From: Rhizobium sp. ASV8
GTDB taxonomy: Bacteria > Pseudomonadota > Alphaproteobacteria > Rhizobiales > Rhizobiaceae
Assembly: GCF_016429255.1 (NCBI RefSeq)
Contig: NZ_JAELUG010000022.1
Location: forward strand, 1-64,000
Direction: 5' to 3'
DNA: 64,000 bases
Both the position numbers and the translations under genes were made by a program. Within the stretch, counting starts at the first letter, position 1. Every line of letters starts with the position of its first letter. A model generated the notes under the pieces. That model saw nothing but the letters and a program-made list of their open reading frames with translations, made no database searches and was not told the DNA's origin. Below, one piece after another: positions 1 to 10,687 of the stretch.

Positions 1-298
1 GGTCGATGGGGCAACGGAGGCGGACCGCAGAACGATGCGCGCCTGGCGCAATGCGCTGGCGGATCTTCTCGGTTATCGCCATACCGACCACGAAAGCTAC
101 CCTTTCCACATCACGTTCGCCTATGCCATCGAGCGGCTGGTGGACGAGGCGCTGCCGCGCTGGCAAGCTATGCTGGACGAGGTCGCCGCTAAACTTCGCG
201 CCGAGGTGCCCGTTCTGGAGTTGCGGCCGCCCGCTTTCTGCTCGTTCGAGGACATGAATCATTTCGAGGAGCTCCTCGTGTTTGAATTCCAGGACTGA
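1..298 (+). CDS. C-terminal part of a DUF1868 / 2H-phosphoesterase-like protein (5' truncated)
   Basis: The reading frame is open from the first bases of the window and stops at 296-298, so the start lies upstream. The visible 98 or so residues contain an H-x-T motif (FHITFAY, coded near 106-126). This resembles the second catalytic motif of the 2H phosphoesterase fold used by 2'-5' RNA ligase-like and cyclic phosphodiesterase proteins. The tail has the acidic, aromatic-rich ending I associate with DUF1868 proteins of rhizobia. The first H-x-T motif would be upstream and cannot be checked, and the substrate is unknown. The following GST gene starts 16 nt after the stop, so the two could be co-transcribed. 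Confidence 0.55.
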   Translation, partial: VDGATEADRRTMRAWRNALADLLGYRHTDHESYPFHITFAYAIERLVDEALPRWQAMLDEVAAKLRAEVPVLELRPPAFCSFEDMNHFEELLVFEFQD

Positions 299-314
299 CA
301 AGGAAACAAGAATC

Positions 315-962
315 ATGGACAAGCTGACCCTCTACATCGGCAACAAGAATTATTCCTCCTGGTCGTTTCGGCCATGGGTCGCGCTGGAGGGTTGTGGCAT
401 CGCCTTCGAGGAAGTGTTGATCCCGTTCGATTTTCCGGCTGGCAATCCTCAGATCCGCGAGGTTTCACCGACCGGCAAAGTGCCGATGCTGGACCATGGC
501 GGCTTCAAGGTCTGGGAGTCTTTCGCCATCATCGAATATGTGTCCGAACTCTTCCCCGATGCCGGTCTGCTGCCACGGGATCGGCAGGCGCGGTCCCTGG
601 CGCGTTCCTACAGCATGGAGATGGTTTCGGGCTTCAGCGCCTTGCGCGGCAATTGCCCGATGAACATGCGTCGTCCGGTTGGCCGCCCAAATCTGCCCGG
701 CGAGGTCATGAAGGATGTGGCACGCATCGAAACCATCTGGCACGAAGCCCGCTCCCGTTCCGGCGGTCCGTTCCTGTTCGGCGCTTTTTCCGGCGCCGAT
801 GCGATGTTCGCACCGGTCGTCAGCCGCCTCGAACGCTATGATATCGCCGTGTCGGCCGAGACAAGGGCCTATATGGCTGTTATGAAGGCGCTGCCTGCCT
901 GGAAGAAATGGGAAGAGGCGGCGCTGAAGGAAACCTGGATCGTTCCGGAAGATGAGGACTGA
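315..962 (+). CDS. Glutathione S-transferase family protein
   Basis: A 215-residue cytosolic protein. The N-terminal thioredoxin-like domain (about residues 1-80) starts LTLYIGNKNYSSWSFRPW and has the cis-Pro loop GKVPML followed by the E-S pair (VWESFAI) that binds the glutamyl part of glutathione. An all-helical C-terminal domain follows to the end. The start at 315 is preferred over an in-frame upstream codon at 282 because AAGGAAAC lies just before it and the family starts here. Length is normal for a GST. The electrophilic substrate cannot be predicted. No neighbour suggests a dedicated pathway. Confidence 0.85.
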   Translation: MDKLTLYIGNKNYSSWSFRPWVALEGCGIAFEEVLIPFDFPAGNPQIREVSPTGKVPMLDHGGFKVWESFAIIEYVSELFPDAGLLPRDRQARSLARSYSMEMVSGFSALRGNCPMNMRRPVGRPNLPGEVMKDVARIETIWHEARSRSGGPFLFGAFSGADAMFAPVVSRLERYDIAVSAETRAYMAVMKALPAWKKWEEAALKETWIVPEDED

Positions 963-1131
963 AGGCCGATTCGATCGGATTCCGGCGCGCCGGGCAAAAA
1001 ATGCTGGAAGGGACTGGTCAAAGCCCCGTAAGCCATGTATAAGCCCGCCCAAATTCCGAAATTGATGCATGTCTATTTCGGCCGCCTGGCTGGCCGCGGA
1101 TATGTTTCGTCCGCCAATTGGAGTAACGAGA

Positions 1132-1317
1132 ATGGCTGTACCGAAGAGAAAAACGAGCCCGTCCAAGCGCGGTATGCGCCGCTCGGCTGACGCACTGAAG
1201 GCTCCGACCTATGTCGAAGACAAGAACTCCGGCGAACTGCGCCGCCCGCACCATATCGATCTGAAGACCGGTATGTATCGCGGTCGTCAGGTTCTGACGC
1301 CGAAGGAAAGCGCATAA
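1132..1317 (+). CDS. rpmF: 50S ribosomal protein L32
   Basis: A 61-residue basic protein beginning [20 protein letters not shown], the conserved start of bacterial L32, a small component of the large ribosomal subunit. The ATG at 1132 is chosen over in-frame upstream codons because the family begins at MAVPK. The rhizobial form here lacks the C-terminal Zn-ribbon cysteines found in some other L32 proteins. It stands alone, with a strong intrinsic terminator about 28 nt after the stop, so it is probably a single-gene transcript. Confidence 0.95.
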
Positions 1318-1345
1318 TTTAAGCGCTGCCTCGATGGCATGAATA

Positions 1346-1374
1346 AAAAGGCTGGCGTTTCGCCAGCCTTTTTC
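1346..1374 (+). terminator. Rho-independent terminator of rpmF
   Basis: A perfect GGCTGGCG / CGCCAGCC stem with a three-base loop, flanked by A5 on the left and T5 on the right. It lies directly downstream of rpmF and could also act in the opposite direction. Confidence 0.85.
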
Positions 1375-1649
1375 TGTTTGATCTGTGCATGCTGTGGGTG
1401 AAAGCGGGCGTCTCTGCAGGCCGAAGCTCTGTTAACCCTCTATCGCTTTCAGGGCATCCCCCCGCAAGGGAGATCGCTGAAATATGCCGCCCACCATCGT
1501 CAAACCTACAAACCGCAGTTTCCATGGCTTCGCCATTTGCTTGAGGTGAGAGGGATCTGCGAGTTACCGATCCCCCCTGCTGGGAGACGTCAAGTCGGGG
1601 ACAGAGGGGGCTAAGAGCTCTCCGTAAGCGCACTGATGCGCCGTATATC
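1375..1649. repeat. Gene-free spacer with a probable rhizobial intergenic repeat (about 1455-1618)
   Basis: The stretch has no convincing gene. It holds C-rich and G-rich runs (CCCCCCGCAAGGGAG near 1457, GATCCCCCCTGCTGGGAGA near 1570, GGGGACAGAGGGGG near 1597). These resemble the composite intergenic repeats scattered through Rhizobium genomes. An open frame on the minus strand (1319-1633) has unusual composition and no ribosome binding site, and I do not treat it as a gene. Repeat status is recalled from genome style, not demonstrated here. Confidence 0.35.
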
Positions 1650-2222
1650 TCACAAACTATCCAGCTTGCTCTGCATGGCGCGCAGCTGTTCCTTCAGCTC
1701 ATCGATGTCCTTGGCTTCCGCCTTGCGCGTTTCCTTGGCTGGCGGCTTCATGAAGGGCGAGAACATCTGCATGGCCTGCTGGAATATTTCGGTGTTTCGG
1801 CGAACTTGCTCCTCGACCATCTGCATCGGCAATTGCAGGTTCTTGCTGAGCGGCGTCTCGCCGAAGGCGCGGTTCATCTGTTCGCGCATCTGGGTCTGCT
1901 GCTCGGTGAAGGCGCGCATGGAATGTTCGAGGAAGCTCGGCACGACCATCTGCATCTGGTCGCCGTAATAGCCGATCAGCTGACGAAGGAAGGAAATCGG
2001 CAGCAAAGTGTTGCCGGTCTTTGATTCCTGCTCGAAAATGATCTGAGTCAGGACCGAATGCGTGATGTCTTCACCGCTCTTGGCATCCTGGACAGTAAAC
2101 TCCTCACCCTTCTTCACCATCTCCGCCAGGTCGTCCAGCGTCACGTAGGTGCTGGTTCCGGTATTGTATAGGCGGCGATTGGCGTATTTCTTGATTACGA
2201 TCTGGCCGTCATTCTTCGCCAT
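1650..2222 (-). CDS. phaR: Polyhydroxyalkanoate synthesis repressor PhaR
   Basis: A 190-residue cytoplasmic regulator. Residues about 5-66 form the PHB/PHA accumulation regulator DNA-binding domain (IVIKKYANRRLYNT is its signature). Residues about 68-110 match the PHB accumulation repeat (LLPISFLRQLIGYYGDQM). The C-terminus is a charged coiled coil (DELKEQLRAMQSKL). In this family the protein binds PHB granules and represses phasin and PHB genes, linking carbon storage to expression. The ATG at 2222 is preceded by GGAG at the right distance; the frame stays open upstream without family similarity. It is divergent from phbA-phbB, consistent with control of that operon. Confidence 0.92.
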   Translation of the reverse strand: MAKNDGQIVIKKYANRRLYNTGTSTYVTLDDLAEMVKKGEEFTVQDAKSGEDITHSVLTQIIFEQESKTGNTLLPISFLRQLIGYYGDQMQMVVPSFLEHSMRAFTEQQTQMREQMNRAFGETPLSKNLQLPMQMVEEQVRRNTEIFQQAMQMFSPFMKPPAKETRKAEAKDIDELKEQLRAMQSKLDSL

Positions 2223-2463
2223 TATCAGTCTCCTGGCCCCGTCTGATTGTATGGAATACTCCTCCACCGCTGAGTGTAGACGCAAAAGAAGCTTGGTGAC
2301 AATCGCTTTGTGCGATGCGGCAAGCCCTTTCCTTTGATTGGATTTTTTGCGGGCAATGACGGCTTCATGAAATCTGCGCGCCGGAAATTCTTGCTGTTTG
2401 ACTCGGACGCAAAGCTTTGACAGTTTCGCCTCATATATATGTTCATCCTGTGAGGAGGCTTCC

Positions 2464-3645
2464 ATGAGCAATTCATCCATCGTTGTCGCCAGCGCGGCCC
2501 GTACAGCCGTCGGCTCGTTCAATGGCGCGTTTGCGGCGGTTCCCGCTCATGAGCTTGGTGCTGCCGCCATCAAGGGCGCGCTGGAACGTGCCGGCGTCGA
2601 TGCCAAGGAAGTCGACGAAGTGATTCTCGGCCAGGTGCTGCAGGCCGGCGAAGGGCAAAACCCTGCCCGCCAGGCTGCCATGAAGGCCGGCATTCCGCAG
2701 GAAGCGACCGCTTGGGGCGTCAACCAGCTTTGCGGCTCGGGGCTGCGCGCCGTGGCGCTCGGCATGCAGCAGATTCTGACCGGCGATGCGAAAATCATCG
2801 TCGCCGGCGGCCAGGAATCCATGTCGATGGCCCCGCATGCCGCTAATCTTCGCGCCGGCACGAAGATGGGCGACATGAAGATGATCGACACCATGATCAA
2901 GGACGGCCTGACGGATGCCTTCTACGGTTATCACATGGGCATCACGGCCGAGAATGTCGCGCGCCAGTGGCAGCTTTCCCGCGAGGAGCAGGACCAGTTC
3001 GCCGTCTCCTCGCAGAACAAGGCGGAAGCGGCGCAGAAGGCAGGACGCTTCAAGGACGAGATCGTTCCCTTCACCATCCAGACGCGCAAGGGTGACGTAA
3101 CCGTCGATGCCGACGAGTATATCCGCCATGGCGCGACGCTGGACGGCATGGTGAAGCTGCGTCCGGCCTTCGACAAGGAAGGCACAGTCACCGCCGGCAA
3201 CGCTTCCGGCCTCAATGACGGCGCCGCTGCCGCCGTGCTGATGACCGAGGCGGAAGCCTCGCGCCGCGGCATCCAGCCGCTCGTCCGCATCGTCTCCTGG
3301 GCAACGGTCGGCGTCGATCCGCAGATCATGGGCACCGGCCCCATTCCGGCGTCCCGCAAGGCGCTGGAGAAGGCTGGCTGGTCGGTCGGCGATCTCGATC
3401 TCGTCGAGGCCAACGAAGCCTTCGCCGCCCAGGCCTGCGCGGTCAACAAGGATCTCGGCTGGGATACGTCGATCGTCAACGTCAACGGCGGCGCCATCGC
3501 CATCGGTCATCCGATCGGTGCATCCGGTGCGCGCGTTCTCAACACGCTGCTGTTCGAAATGAAGCGCCGCGGCGCCCGCAAAGGACTTGCTACGCTGTGC
3601 ATCGGCGGCGGCATGGGTGTTGCCATGTGCTTCGAGGCGCTCTGA
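2464..3645 (+). CDS. phbA: Acetyl-CoA C-acetyltransferase (beta-ketothiolase)
   Basis: A 393-residue thiolase that condenses two acetyl-CoA to acetoacetyl-CoA, the first step of polyhydroxybutyrate synthesis (reversible). The nucleophilic Cys90 lies in [10 protein letters not shown]. The C-terminal half carries NEAFAAQ, the [11 protein letters not shown] histidine motif and the second active-site cysteine in [10 protein letters not shown]. The start at 2464 follows TGAGGAGG, and the family starts with a short N-terminus like this one. phbB follows 103 nt downstream, the usual phbAB order. PhaR is encoded divergently upstream. Confidence 0.95.
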   Translation: MSNSSIVVASAARTAVGSFNGAFAAVPAHELGAAAIKGALERAGVDAKEVDEVILGQVLQAGEGQNPARQAAMKAGIPQEATAWGVNQLCGSGLRAVALGMQQILTGDAKIIVAGGQESMSMAPHAANLRAGTKMGDMKMIDTMIKDGLTDAFYGYHMGITAENVARQWQLSREEQDQFAVSSQNKAEAAQKAGRFKDEIVPFTIQTRKGDVTVDADEYIRHGATLDGMVKLRPAFDKEGTVTAGNASGLNDGAAAAVLMTEAEASRRGIQPLVRIVSWATVGVDPQIMGTGPIPASRKALEKAGWSVGDLDLVEANEAFAAQACAVNKDLGWDTSIVNVNGGAIAIGHPIGASGARVLNTLLFEMKRRGARKGLATLCIGGGMGVAMCFEAL

Positions 3646-3748
3646 CGCCTCGCCAGTAATATTTTCCGGAAGAAGTGGTGAAGAGAGGCGGAGCGGGCGA
3701 CCTCACGATCGGTTGTCACGTCTCCGTCGCAACAAAGGGGAGTGGCAC

Positions 3749-4474
3749 ATGAGCAGAGTGGTATTGGTAACCGGTGGAACGCGCGGTATCGGGGCGGCCA
3801 TTTCGATGGCGCTCCACAATGCGGGTTACAAGGTTGCGGCGACTTACGCCGGCAACCAGGAAAAGGCTCATGCTTTCCACGAGGTCACGGGTATCTCCGT
3901 CTACAGGTGGGATGTGGCTGATTATGAGGCGTGCGGCAAAGGCATCGCCAAGGTGGAGCACGATCTCGGCCATGTGGAGATCCTGGTCAACAATGCCGGC
4001 ATCACCCGCGACGCGATGTTCCACAAGATGACGCCGCAGCAATGGCACGAGGTCGTCAATACCAACCTCACCGGCCTGTTCAACATGACCCATCACGTCT
4101 GGCAGGGCATGCGCGATCGCAGCTTCGGCCGTGTCATCAATATTTCCTCGATCAATGGTCAGAAGGGTCAGATGGGGCAGGCCAACTATTCGGCCGCTAA
4201 AGCAGGCGATCTCGGCTTCACCAAGGCGCTTGCGCAGGAGGGCGCTGCCAAGAATATCACCGTCAACGCCATTTGCCCCGGCTATATCGGGACTGAAATG
4301 GTGCTTGCCGTGCCGGAGAAGGTATTGAACGAGCGTATCATTCCGCAGATTCCGGTCGGACGTTTGGGTGAGCCCGAGGAAATCGCACGCGTCGTGGTTT
4401 TCCTCGCCAGCGACGATGCCGGCTTCATCACGGGATCGACCATCAGCGCCAATGGCGGACAGTTCTTCTCTTAA
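3749..4474 (+). CDS. phbB: Acetoacetyl-CoA reductase
   Basis: A 241-residue short-chain dehydrogenase, the typical PhaB length. It reduces acetoacetyl-CoA to (R)-3-hydroxybutyryl-CoA with NADPH, supplying monomer for PHB synthase. Visible motifs are the cofactor loop TGGTRGIG (8-15), NNAG (81-84) and the catalytic set Ser134, Tyr147 and Lys151 (NISSINGQ and NYSAAKAG). The ATG at 3749 is preceded by AAGGGGAG. It lies 103 nt after phbA and is likely in the same transcript; a strong hairpin follows its stop. No PHB synthase gene is in the window. Confidence 0.95.
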   Translation: MSRVVLVTGGTRGIGAAISMALHNAGYKVAATYAGNQEKAHAFHEVTGISVYRWDVADYEACGKGIAKVEHDLGHVEILVNNAGITRDAMFHKMTPQQWHEVVNTNLTGLFNMTHHVWQGMRDRSFGRVINISSINGQKGQMGQANYSAAKAGDLGFTKALAQEGAAKNITVNAICPGYIGTEMVLAVPEKVLNERIIPQIPVGRLGEPEEIARVVVFLASDDAGFITGSTISANGGQFFS

Positions 4475-4494
4475 GGTGATCTCTATATCTTCGG

Positions 4495-4518
4495 GATTGC
4501 CGGGTTAGCCCGGCAATC
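4495..4518. terminator. Hairpin between convergent phbB and a small membrane-protein gene
   Basis: A perfect 10-bp stem, GATTGCCGGG / CCCGGCAATC, with a TTAG loop, sits between convergent genes and overlaps the stop of the minus-strand gene. No T-run follows, so it may only protect 3' ends or help factor-dependent termination. Confidence 0.5.
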
Positions 4519-4690
4519 ATCCCCGGCCCGAGTTGGCCGAACGCCGGTCCCGCGGCTTGAATTCCAATACGACAGCTTCGAGCGCCGGACGGCGCTTTTC
4601 CTTGTCGCGCGCCCTTGCCGCGCTGCCGAGCGCGTAGAAGGTCGTGCCGACGAATACCAGTGCTGCAATGCTTGCGATAATTGCGGCCAT
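4517..4690 (-). CDS. Small single-pass membrane protein, unknown
   Basis: A 57-residue open frame. An N-terminal hydrophobic helix (IIASIAALVFVGTTFYAL) is followed by a basic stretch and a polar tail ending RRSANSGRG. The ATG at 4690 has a good GAAGGAA box seven bases upstream; the frame is open further upstream but that part looks non-coding. I do not recognise the family. It could be a small inner-membrane protein of the kind common in rhizobia. Confidence 0.45.
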   Translation of the reverse strand: MAAIIASIAALVFVGTTFYALGSAARARDKEKRRPALEAVVLEFKPRDRRSANSGRG

Positions 4691-4801
4691 GATGCCGTTC
4701 CTTCTCAAAACACTGCTTTCTCCCCGCAGCCTATCGGTGCGGGAAGAGAATTGTCTCAGCAACTTCAGTCTCAAGCATCCGGTGTGCGGGGAGCCTGAAG
4801 A

Positions 4802-4837
4802 TCACATGACTGACCGATCAGGCGGTTGGTCATGTGA
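4802..4837 (-). terminator. Long hairpin downstream of the glycine-zipper lipoprotein gene
   Basis: TCACATGAC and GTCATGTGA arms pair, then an inner ACC/GGT pair closes a GATCAGGC loop. It starts just after the stop of the minus-strand lipoprotein gene. No clear T-run follows. Confidence 0.45.
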
Positions 4838-4845
4838 CGATGCTG

Positions 4846-5100
4846 TTAGCGGCAACGAGCTTCGTAACGGCGGCCGTAGCGGTCGCGATAGATGCAGTAG
4901 CCGCGACGATCTTCGGACTGTCCGATGAGGTTGCCGACGAGGCCACCTGCGACAGCGCCGACGGCTGCGCCGCCCCAGCTATGCGTGGCAACGCCGCCGA
5001 TCAGCGCGCCCGTACCTGCGCCGATGGCTGTGCCTTTTTCGGTTGACGTGCACGACGCCAGTGCGCCGACGAGGGCGATCGCGACGATGATCTTCTTCAT
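4846..5100 (-). CDS. Small glycine-zipper lipoprotein
   Basis: An 84-residue envelope protein. A lipoprotein signal peptide (MKKIIVAIALVGALASC) ends in the lipobox LASC, giving a lipidated Cys17. Residues about 25-60 are glycine-rich (GAGTGALIGG, GAAVGAVAGGLVGNLIG), the glycine-zipper pattern of outer-membrane-associated SlyB/YMGG-like proteins. The tail is basic with two cysteines. The start at 5100 is set by the signal peptide and an upstream GGGAGC box. It follows the DUF3309 gene by 47 nt on the same strand, so the two probably share the RpoE2-like promoter near 5460. Function beyond envelope association is unknown. Confidence 0.75.
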   Translation of the reverse strand: MKKIIVAIALVGALASCTSTEKGTAIGAGTGALIGGVATHSWGGAAVGAVAGGLVGNLIGQSEDRRGYCIYRDRYGRRYEARCR

Positions 5101-5147
5101 GATGTTAGCTCCCTGGTGTTTCGAGGTTTTCAACAATGATCTGCGGA

Positions 5148-5303
5148 TCAGATCCGCCCCATCAATAGCAGAATAAGGACAATGACGAGAACAAGCCCGA
5201 GACCACCCGACGGGCCGTACCCCCAAGCGCGGCTGTAACCCCAGCTAGGAAGTGCGCCAACCAGCAGCAGAATCAGTATTATGAGCAATACCGTACCAAG
5301 CAT
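5148..5303 (-). CDS. DUF3309 membrane micro-protein
   Basis: A 51-residue protein with two hydrophobic helices (TVLLIILILLLVGAL and GLGLVLVIVLILLL) separated by PSWGYSRAWGYGPSG, the DUF3309 signature. The ATG at 5303 is preceded by AGAGGAGA. DUF3309 genes are common in alphaproteobacteria and are often reported among general-stress-response targets. An RpoE2-type promoter upstream (5436-5460) fits that. The downstream lipoprotein gene is likely co-transcribed. The molecular function is unknown. Confidence 0.85.
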   Translation of the reverse strand: MLGTVLLIILILLLVGALPSWGYSRAWGYGPSGGLGLVLVIVLILLLMGRI

Positions 5304-5435
5304 GATATGTCTCCTCTATGTCCGTCGCTGGAAATAGTCCCCCGGGGCCTAAGCCACCTAGCGATATGCCTCAGCGTCTCCGCCATATCCACTCGTAGGA
5401 AGTGCGGCCGGAGTTCCCTGTATTTCTGCTGTAGA

Positions 5436-5460
5436 AACTTATTTCCTCGAAAATTGTTCC
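5436..5460 (-). promoter_or_regulatory. Candidate RpoE2/EcfG-type promoter
   Basis: On the minus strand, GGAAC (5460-5456) is followed after exactly 16 bases by AGTT (5439-5436). This is close to the rhizobial general-stress sigma consensus GGAAC-N16/17-cGTT, with one mismatch in the -10 box. It points towards the DUF3309-lipoprotein pair, giving a leader of roughly 125 nt. Confidence 0.45.
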
Positions 5461-5600
5461 GGCTGAGAAATAAAAATCCTCACTGCGGACTGTTTCCATG
5501 GTCAGCAAAATATTAACGGGCGGCCTCAGATAGGCTGTGATGGCCGAGATGTGCGAACTGGCTCTATGGTTATAATATAGTTAAAATACAATGGGTTGCG

Positions 5601-5651
5601 GTGAACGAAACGGGAAAACGGCGACGTCAGCGATTCGTCGATGATTCGTTC
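5601..5651 (+). repeat. 51-nt module, copy 1
   Basis: It begins GTGAACGAA and ends with two direct GATTCGT repeats 11 bp apart (at 5632 and 5643). The distance from GTGAAC to the first GATTCG is 31 nt, as in all copies. A TATAATATAG string lies about 30 nt upstream. Confidence 0.65.
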
Positions 5652-5877
5652 TGCATTTGGGCTTTGGTTAACATCGAAGCCGCCAGGACCAGGGCTCTGC
5701 TCCCAGCCGAGGGTGGGAACAAAGGCGAGGCGTCAGCCGATAGGTGCCGCGCATAGTCGCCGCAAAGTAGCGTTCGGGCGTTTCAATCGTTAACGACGGC
5801 GCCTTTACGAGCGGCCTACCGCCGATCGCAATTCTCCATGTCGCGATATCATCAATCCGGGGCCACCATATATAGCC

Positions 5878-5928
5878 GTGAACAAATGAAATACGCGGGT
5901 GAAACAATGATTCGTCGCCGATTCGTTC
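5878..5928 (+). repeat. 51-nt module, copy 2
   Basis: GTGAACAAA, then after 31 nt GATTCGTCGCC-GATTCGTTC (GATTCG at 5909 and 5920), followed by CGGCTTTG. It is preceded by CATATATAG. Confidence 0.65.
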
Positions 5929-6092
5929 CGGCTTTGATCGAAGTGTTAATACGCACATCTTATGATTGTATCAATTGATTTTTATATTTGCGCTCGCTGA
6001 AAGGTTAATCGCAATCCAGGATTCGGTGCGAATCACGGCTTCAACCCTTCAGAGTCCTGTGCGATTTCGGCAGGGAGACACCACATATTGTG

Positions 6093-6143
6093 GAGAACAA
6101 AGGCGGAATCGGTTGGAATCGCCGATTCGTCGCTGATTCGTTC
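6093..6143 (+). repeat. 51-nt module, copy 3
   Basis: GAGAACAAA, then after 31 nt the GATTCG pair at 6124 and 6135, followed by AGGCTTTGG. It is preceded by CCACATATTG. This copy also holds GAATC sites at 6106 and 6116. Confidence 0.65.
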
Positions 6144-6196
6144 AGGCTTTGGCCCGAATCTTAACCGGGCGGTCGAATTCGGGAAAATATCGATAG

Positions 6197-6211
6197 TTTA
6201 CAAATGATTAA
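6197..6211 (+). promoter_or_regulatory. Weak CtrA-like box
   Basis: TTTA-N7-TTAA followed by CC, one mismatch from the CtrA consensus TTAA-N7-TTAA. It lies between module copies 3 and 4. A single near-match of this length is weak on its own; its place inside the GANTC cluster makes it worth noting. Confidence 0.25.
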
Positions 6212-6337
6212 CCAAAAATGCATCGGGATCGCAGGCGACTTCGGACGTGTTGCGAGACTCGCCGTGCCAGAATGAAGGTGGGGAAATTGTGATTCAGTAT
6301 CTGGTGGGACTCTATGAATTGAAATCCACATATAGTA

Positions 6338-6388
6338 GTGAACGAATAGGGAACGTGATTGAGTCAGCGATTCGTCTCCGATTCGTTC
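6338..6388 (+). repeat. 51-nt module, copy 4
   Basis: GTGAACGAA, then after 31 nt the GATTCG pair at 6369 and 6380. It is preceded by CCACATATAG. It is the copy closest to the helicase start, about 200 nt away. Confidence 0.65.
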
Positions 6389-6584
6389 TCAGGCTGTTCC
6401 GGAATCTTCAAGACTCGTATGGGCTGTATCGATAATGTAGCTTTTGGTTGAGGCGACTCATTGTGAAATCGATTGTTGCGGCTGTTGTTTTTTCATTCAG
6501 GTCTTGCCTTTGTCACATATGGTCGTCATCTCTTCCTTTCTTCCAAGAGGAGCTTGCTGATCGGAAGACGGTAGTTTCTCGCCC

Positions 6585-9734
<3,150 letters not shown>

Positions 9735-9737
9735 GCC

Positions 9738-10142
9738 ATGAAGGACGAGAAGCAGCCATTTTCCGGTTCGCGTCAGCGCATCGACAAATGGCTCTTCTTT
9801 GCCCGTATGGTGAAATCCCGGTCGCTGGCGCAAGTCTATGTGCAGAACGGCAATGTGCGGGTGAATGGCGAGCGCGTCGTGCAGCCCAGCCACAACCTCA
9901 AGGTCGGCGACCGGATAGAACTTTCTCTCGAGCGCCGCGACATTATCCTCGTCGTGCGGGCGCCCGGCGAGCGCAGGGGGCCTTTCGAGGAAGCCAGGCT
10001 GCTTTACGAAGACCTGACGCCGCCCCCGAGTGAGACAAAACACCTCACCCCCTTCGAGCAGGCTCAGCGGGCGCCGGGTAGCGGCAGACCGACAAAGCGT
10101 GATCGGCGTGCGATCGATCGTCTGATCTCGGATGATGATTAG
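9738..10142 (+). CDS. S4-domain RNA-binding protein (Hsp15-like)
   Basis: A 134-residue basic protein. The S4 fold spans about residues 12-75 (RIDKWLFFARMVKSRSLAQ, then VYVQNGNVRVNGERV and LKVGDRIEL), with a charged C-terminal extension ending in basic and acidic clusters. E. coli HslR (Hsp15) binds free 50S subunits carrying nascent chains; that role is plausible here but not proven. It starts 3 nt after the helicase stop, so translation is coupled. The pairing of an RNA helicase with an RNA-binding protein suggests a shared RNA-metabolism task. Confidence 0.85.
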   Translation: MKDEKQPFSGSRQRIDKWLFFARMVKSRSLAQVYVQNGNVRVNGERVVQPSHNLKVGDRIELSLERRDIILVVRAPGERRGPFEEARLLYEDLTPPPSETKHLTPFEQAQRAPGSGRPTKRDRRAIDRLISDDD

Positions 10143-10348
10143 AAAACTCTGTCTGCCACTGGCGGTTTTGAAGATTGTTTGTCCTTGAAATTGGCTGACA
10201 AAGTCGATACCTCACGATCAACCTGCCGGTAACCAGCTGGACGGCGAGTTTGCGCAATGCGCATTCGTCTGCTCGTTCGGCTCCGTGGAAGGGTGCGACG
10301 TTCCAGGTTGCGCAACCGCGGAAGCTAGAGACATTCCTGGAGTGCTTC

Positions 10349-10687
10349 ATGACATATGTCGTGACCGACAATTGCATCCGCTGCAAGTATACCGATTGCG
10401 TAGAAGTCTGCCCCGTCGACTGCTTCTACGAGGGCGAGAATTTCCTCGTCATCCATCCCGACGAATGCATCGATTGCGGCGTCTGCGAGCCGGAATGTCC
10501 TGCCGAGGCGATCAAGCCCGATACGGAGCCGGGTCTCGACAAGTGGCTGAAGATCAATGCCGAATACGCATCCATCTGGCCAAATATCACCGTCAAGCGC
10601 GATGCGCTGCCGGAGGCCAAGGAGATGGATGGCGAGCAGGGCAAGTTCGAGAAATATTTCTCGACGAACCCCGGCGCCGGCGATTGA
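10349..10687 (+). CDS. fdxA: 7Fe ferredoxin
   Basis: A 112-residue electron carrier. The first cluster-binding segment [17 protein letters not shown] holds Cys9, Cys12, Cys17 and Cys21. The second, [11 protein letters not shown], completes the [3Fe-4S] plus [4Fe-4S] arrangement known from Azotobacter ferredoxin I. The C-terminal extension (about 60-112) is typical of FdxA. The start at 10349 follows CTGGAG and matches the family start MTYVV. Its redox partner is not evident from neighbours. It stands alone, with 206 nt upstream in which I see no gene. Confidence 0.92.
   Translation: MTYVVTDNCIRCKYTDCVEVCPVDCFYEGENFLVIHPDECIDCGVCEPECPAEAIKPDTEPGLDKWLKINAEYASIWPNITVKRDALPEAKEMDGEQGKFEKYFSTNPGAGD

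Larger units (their letters stand above)
5304..6584. other. 1.28 kb gene-free region with four repeat modules and a dense GANTC cluster
   Basis: No open frame here looks coding. Four copies of a 51-nt module start at 5601, 5878, 6093 and 6338. I count 21 GANTC sites between 5632 and 6455: 5632, 5643, 5909, 5920, 6020, 6030, 6052, 6106, 6116, 6124, 6135, 6156, 6256, 6291, 6308, 6361, 6369, 6380, 6402, 6412 and 6455. GANTC is the CcrM methylation site of alphaproteobacteria. Many sites are 10 or 11 bp apart. The region ends just before the helicase gene. Possible roles are a methylation-responsive promoter region, a protein-binding array or tandem small RNA genes; the sequence alone does not decide. 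Confidence 0.7.

Noticed and set aside
1319-1633. Minus-strand 104-codon frame between rpmF and phaR
   Set aside because: It overlaps the rpmF terminator and an apparent intergenic repeat, and lacks a ribosome binding site.
5668-5958. Minus-strand 96-codon frame inside the GANTC region
   Set aside because: It crosses repeat module 2 and has no coding composition or family match.
5604-6584. Chromosome origin (oriC) in the gene-free GANTC region
   Set aside because: GANTC and CtrA-like boxes occur in alphaproteobacterial origins, but I see no DnaA boxes of the TTATCCACA type and none of the usual origin neighbours.
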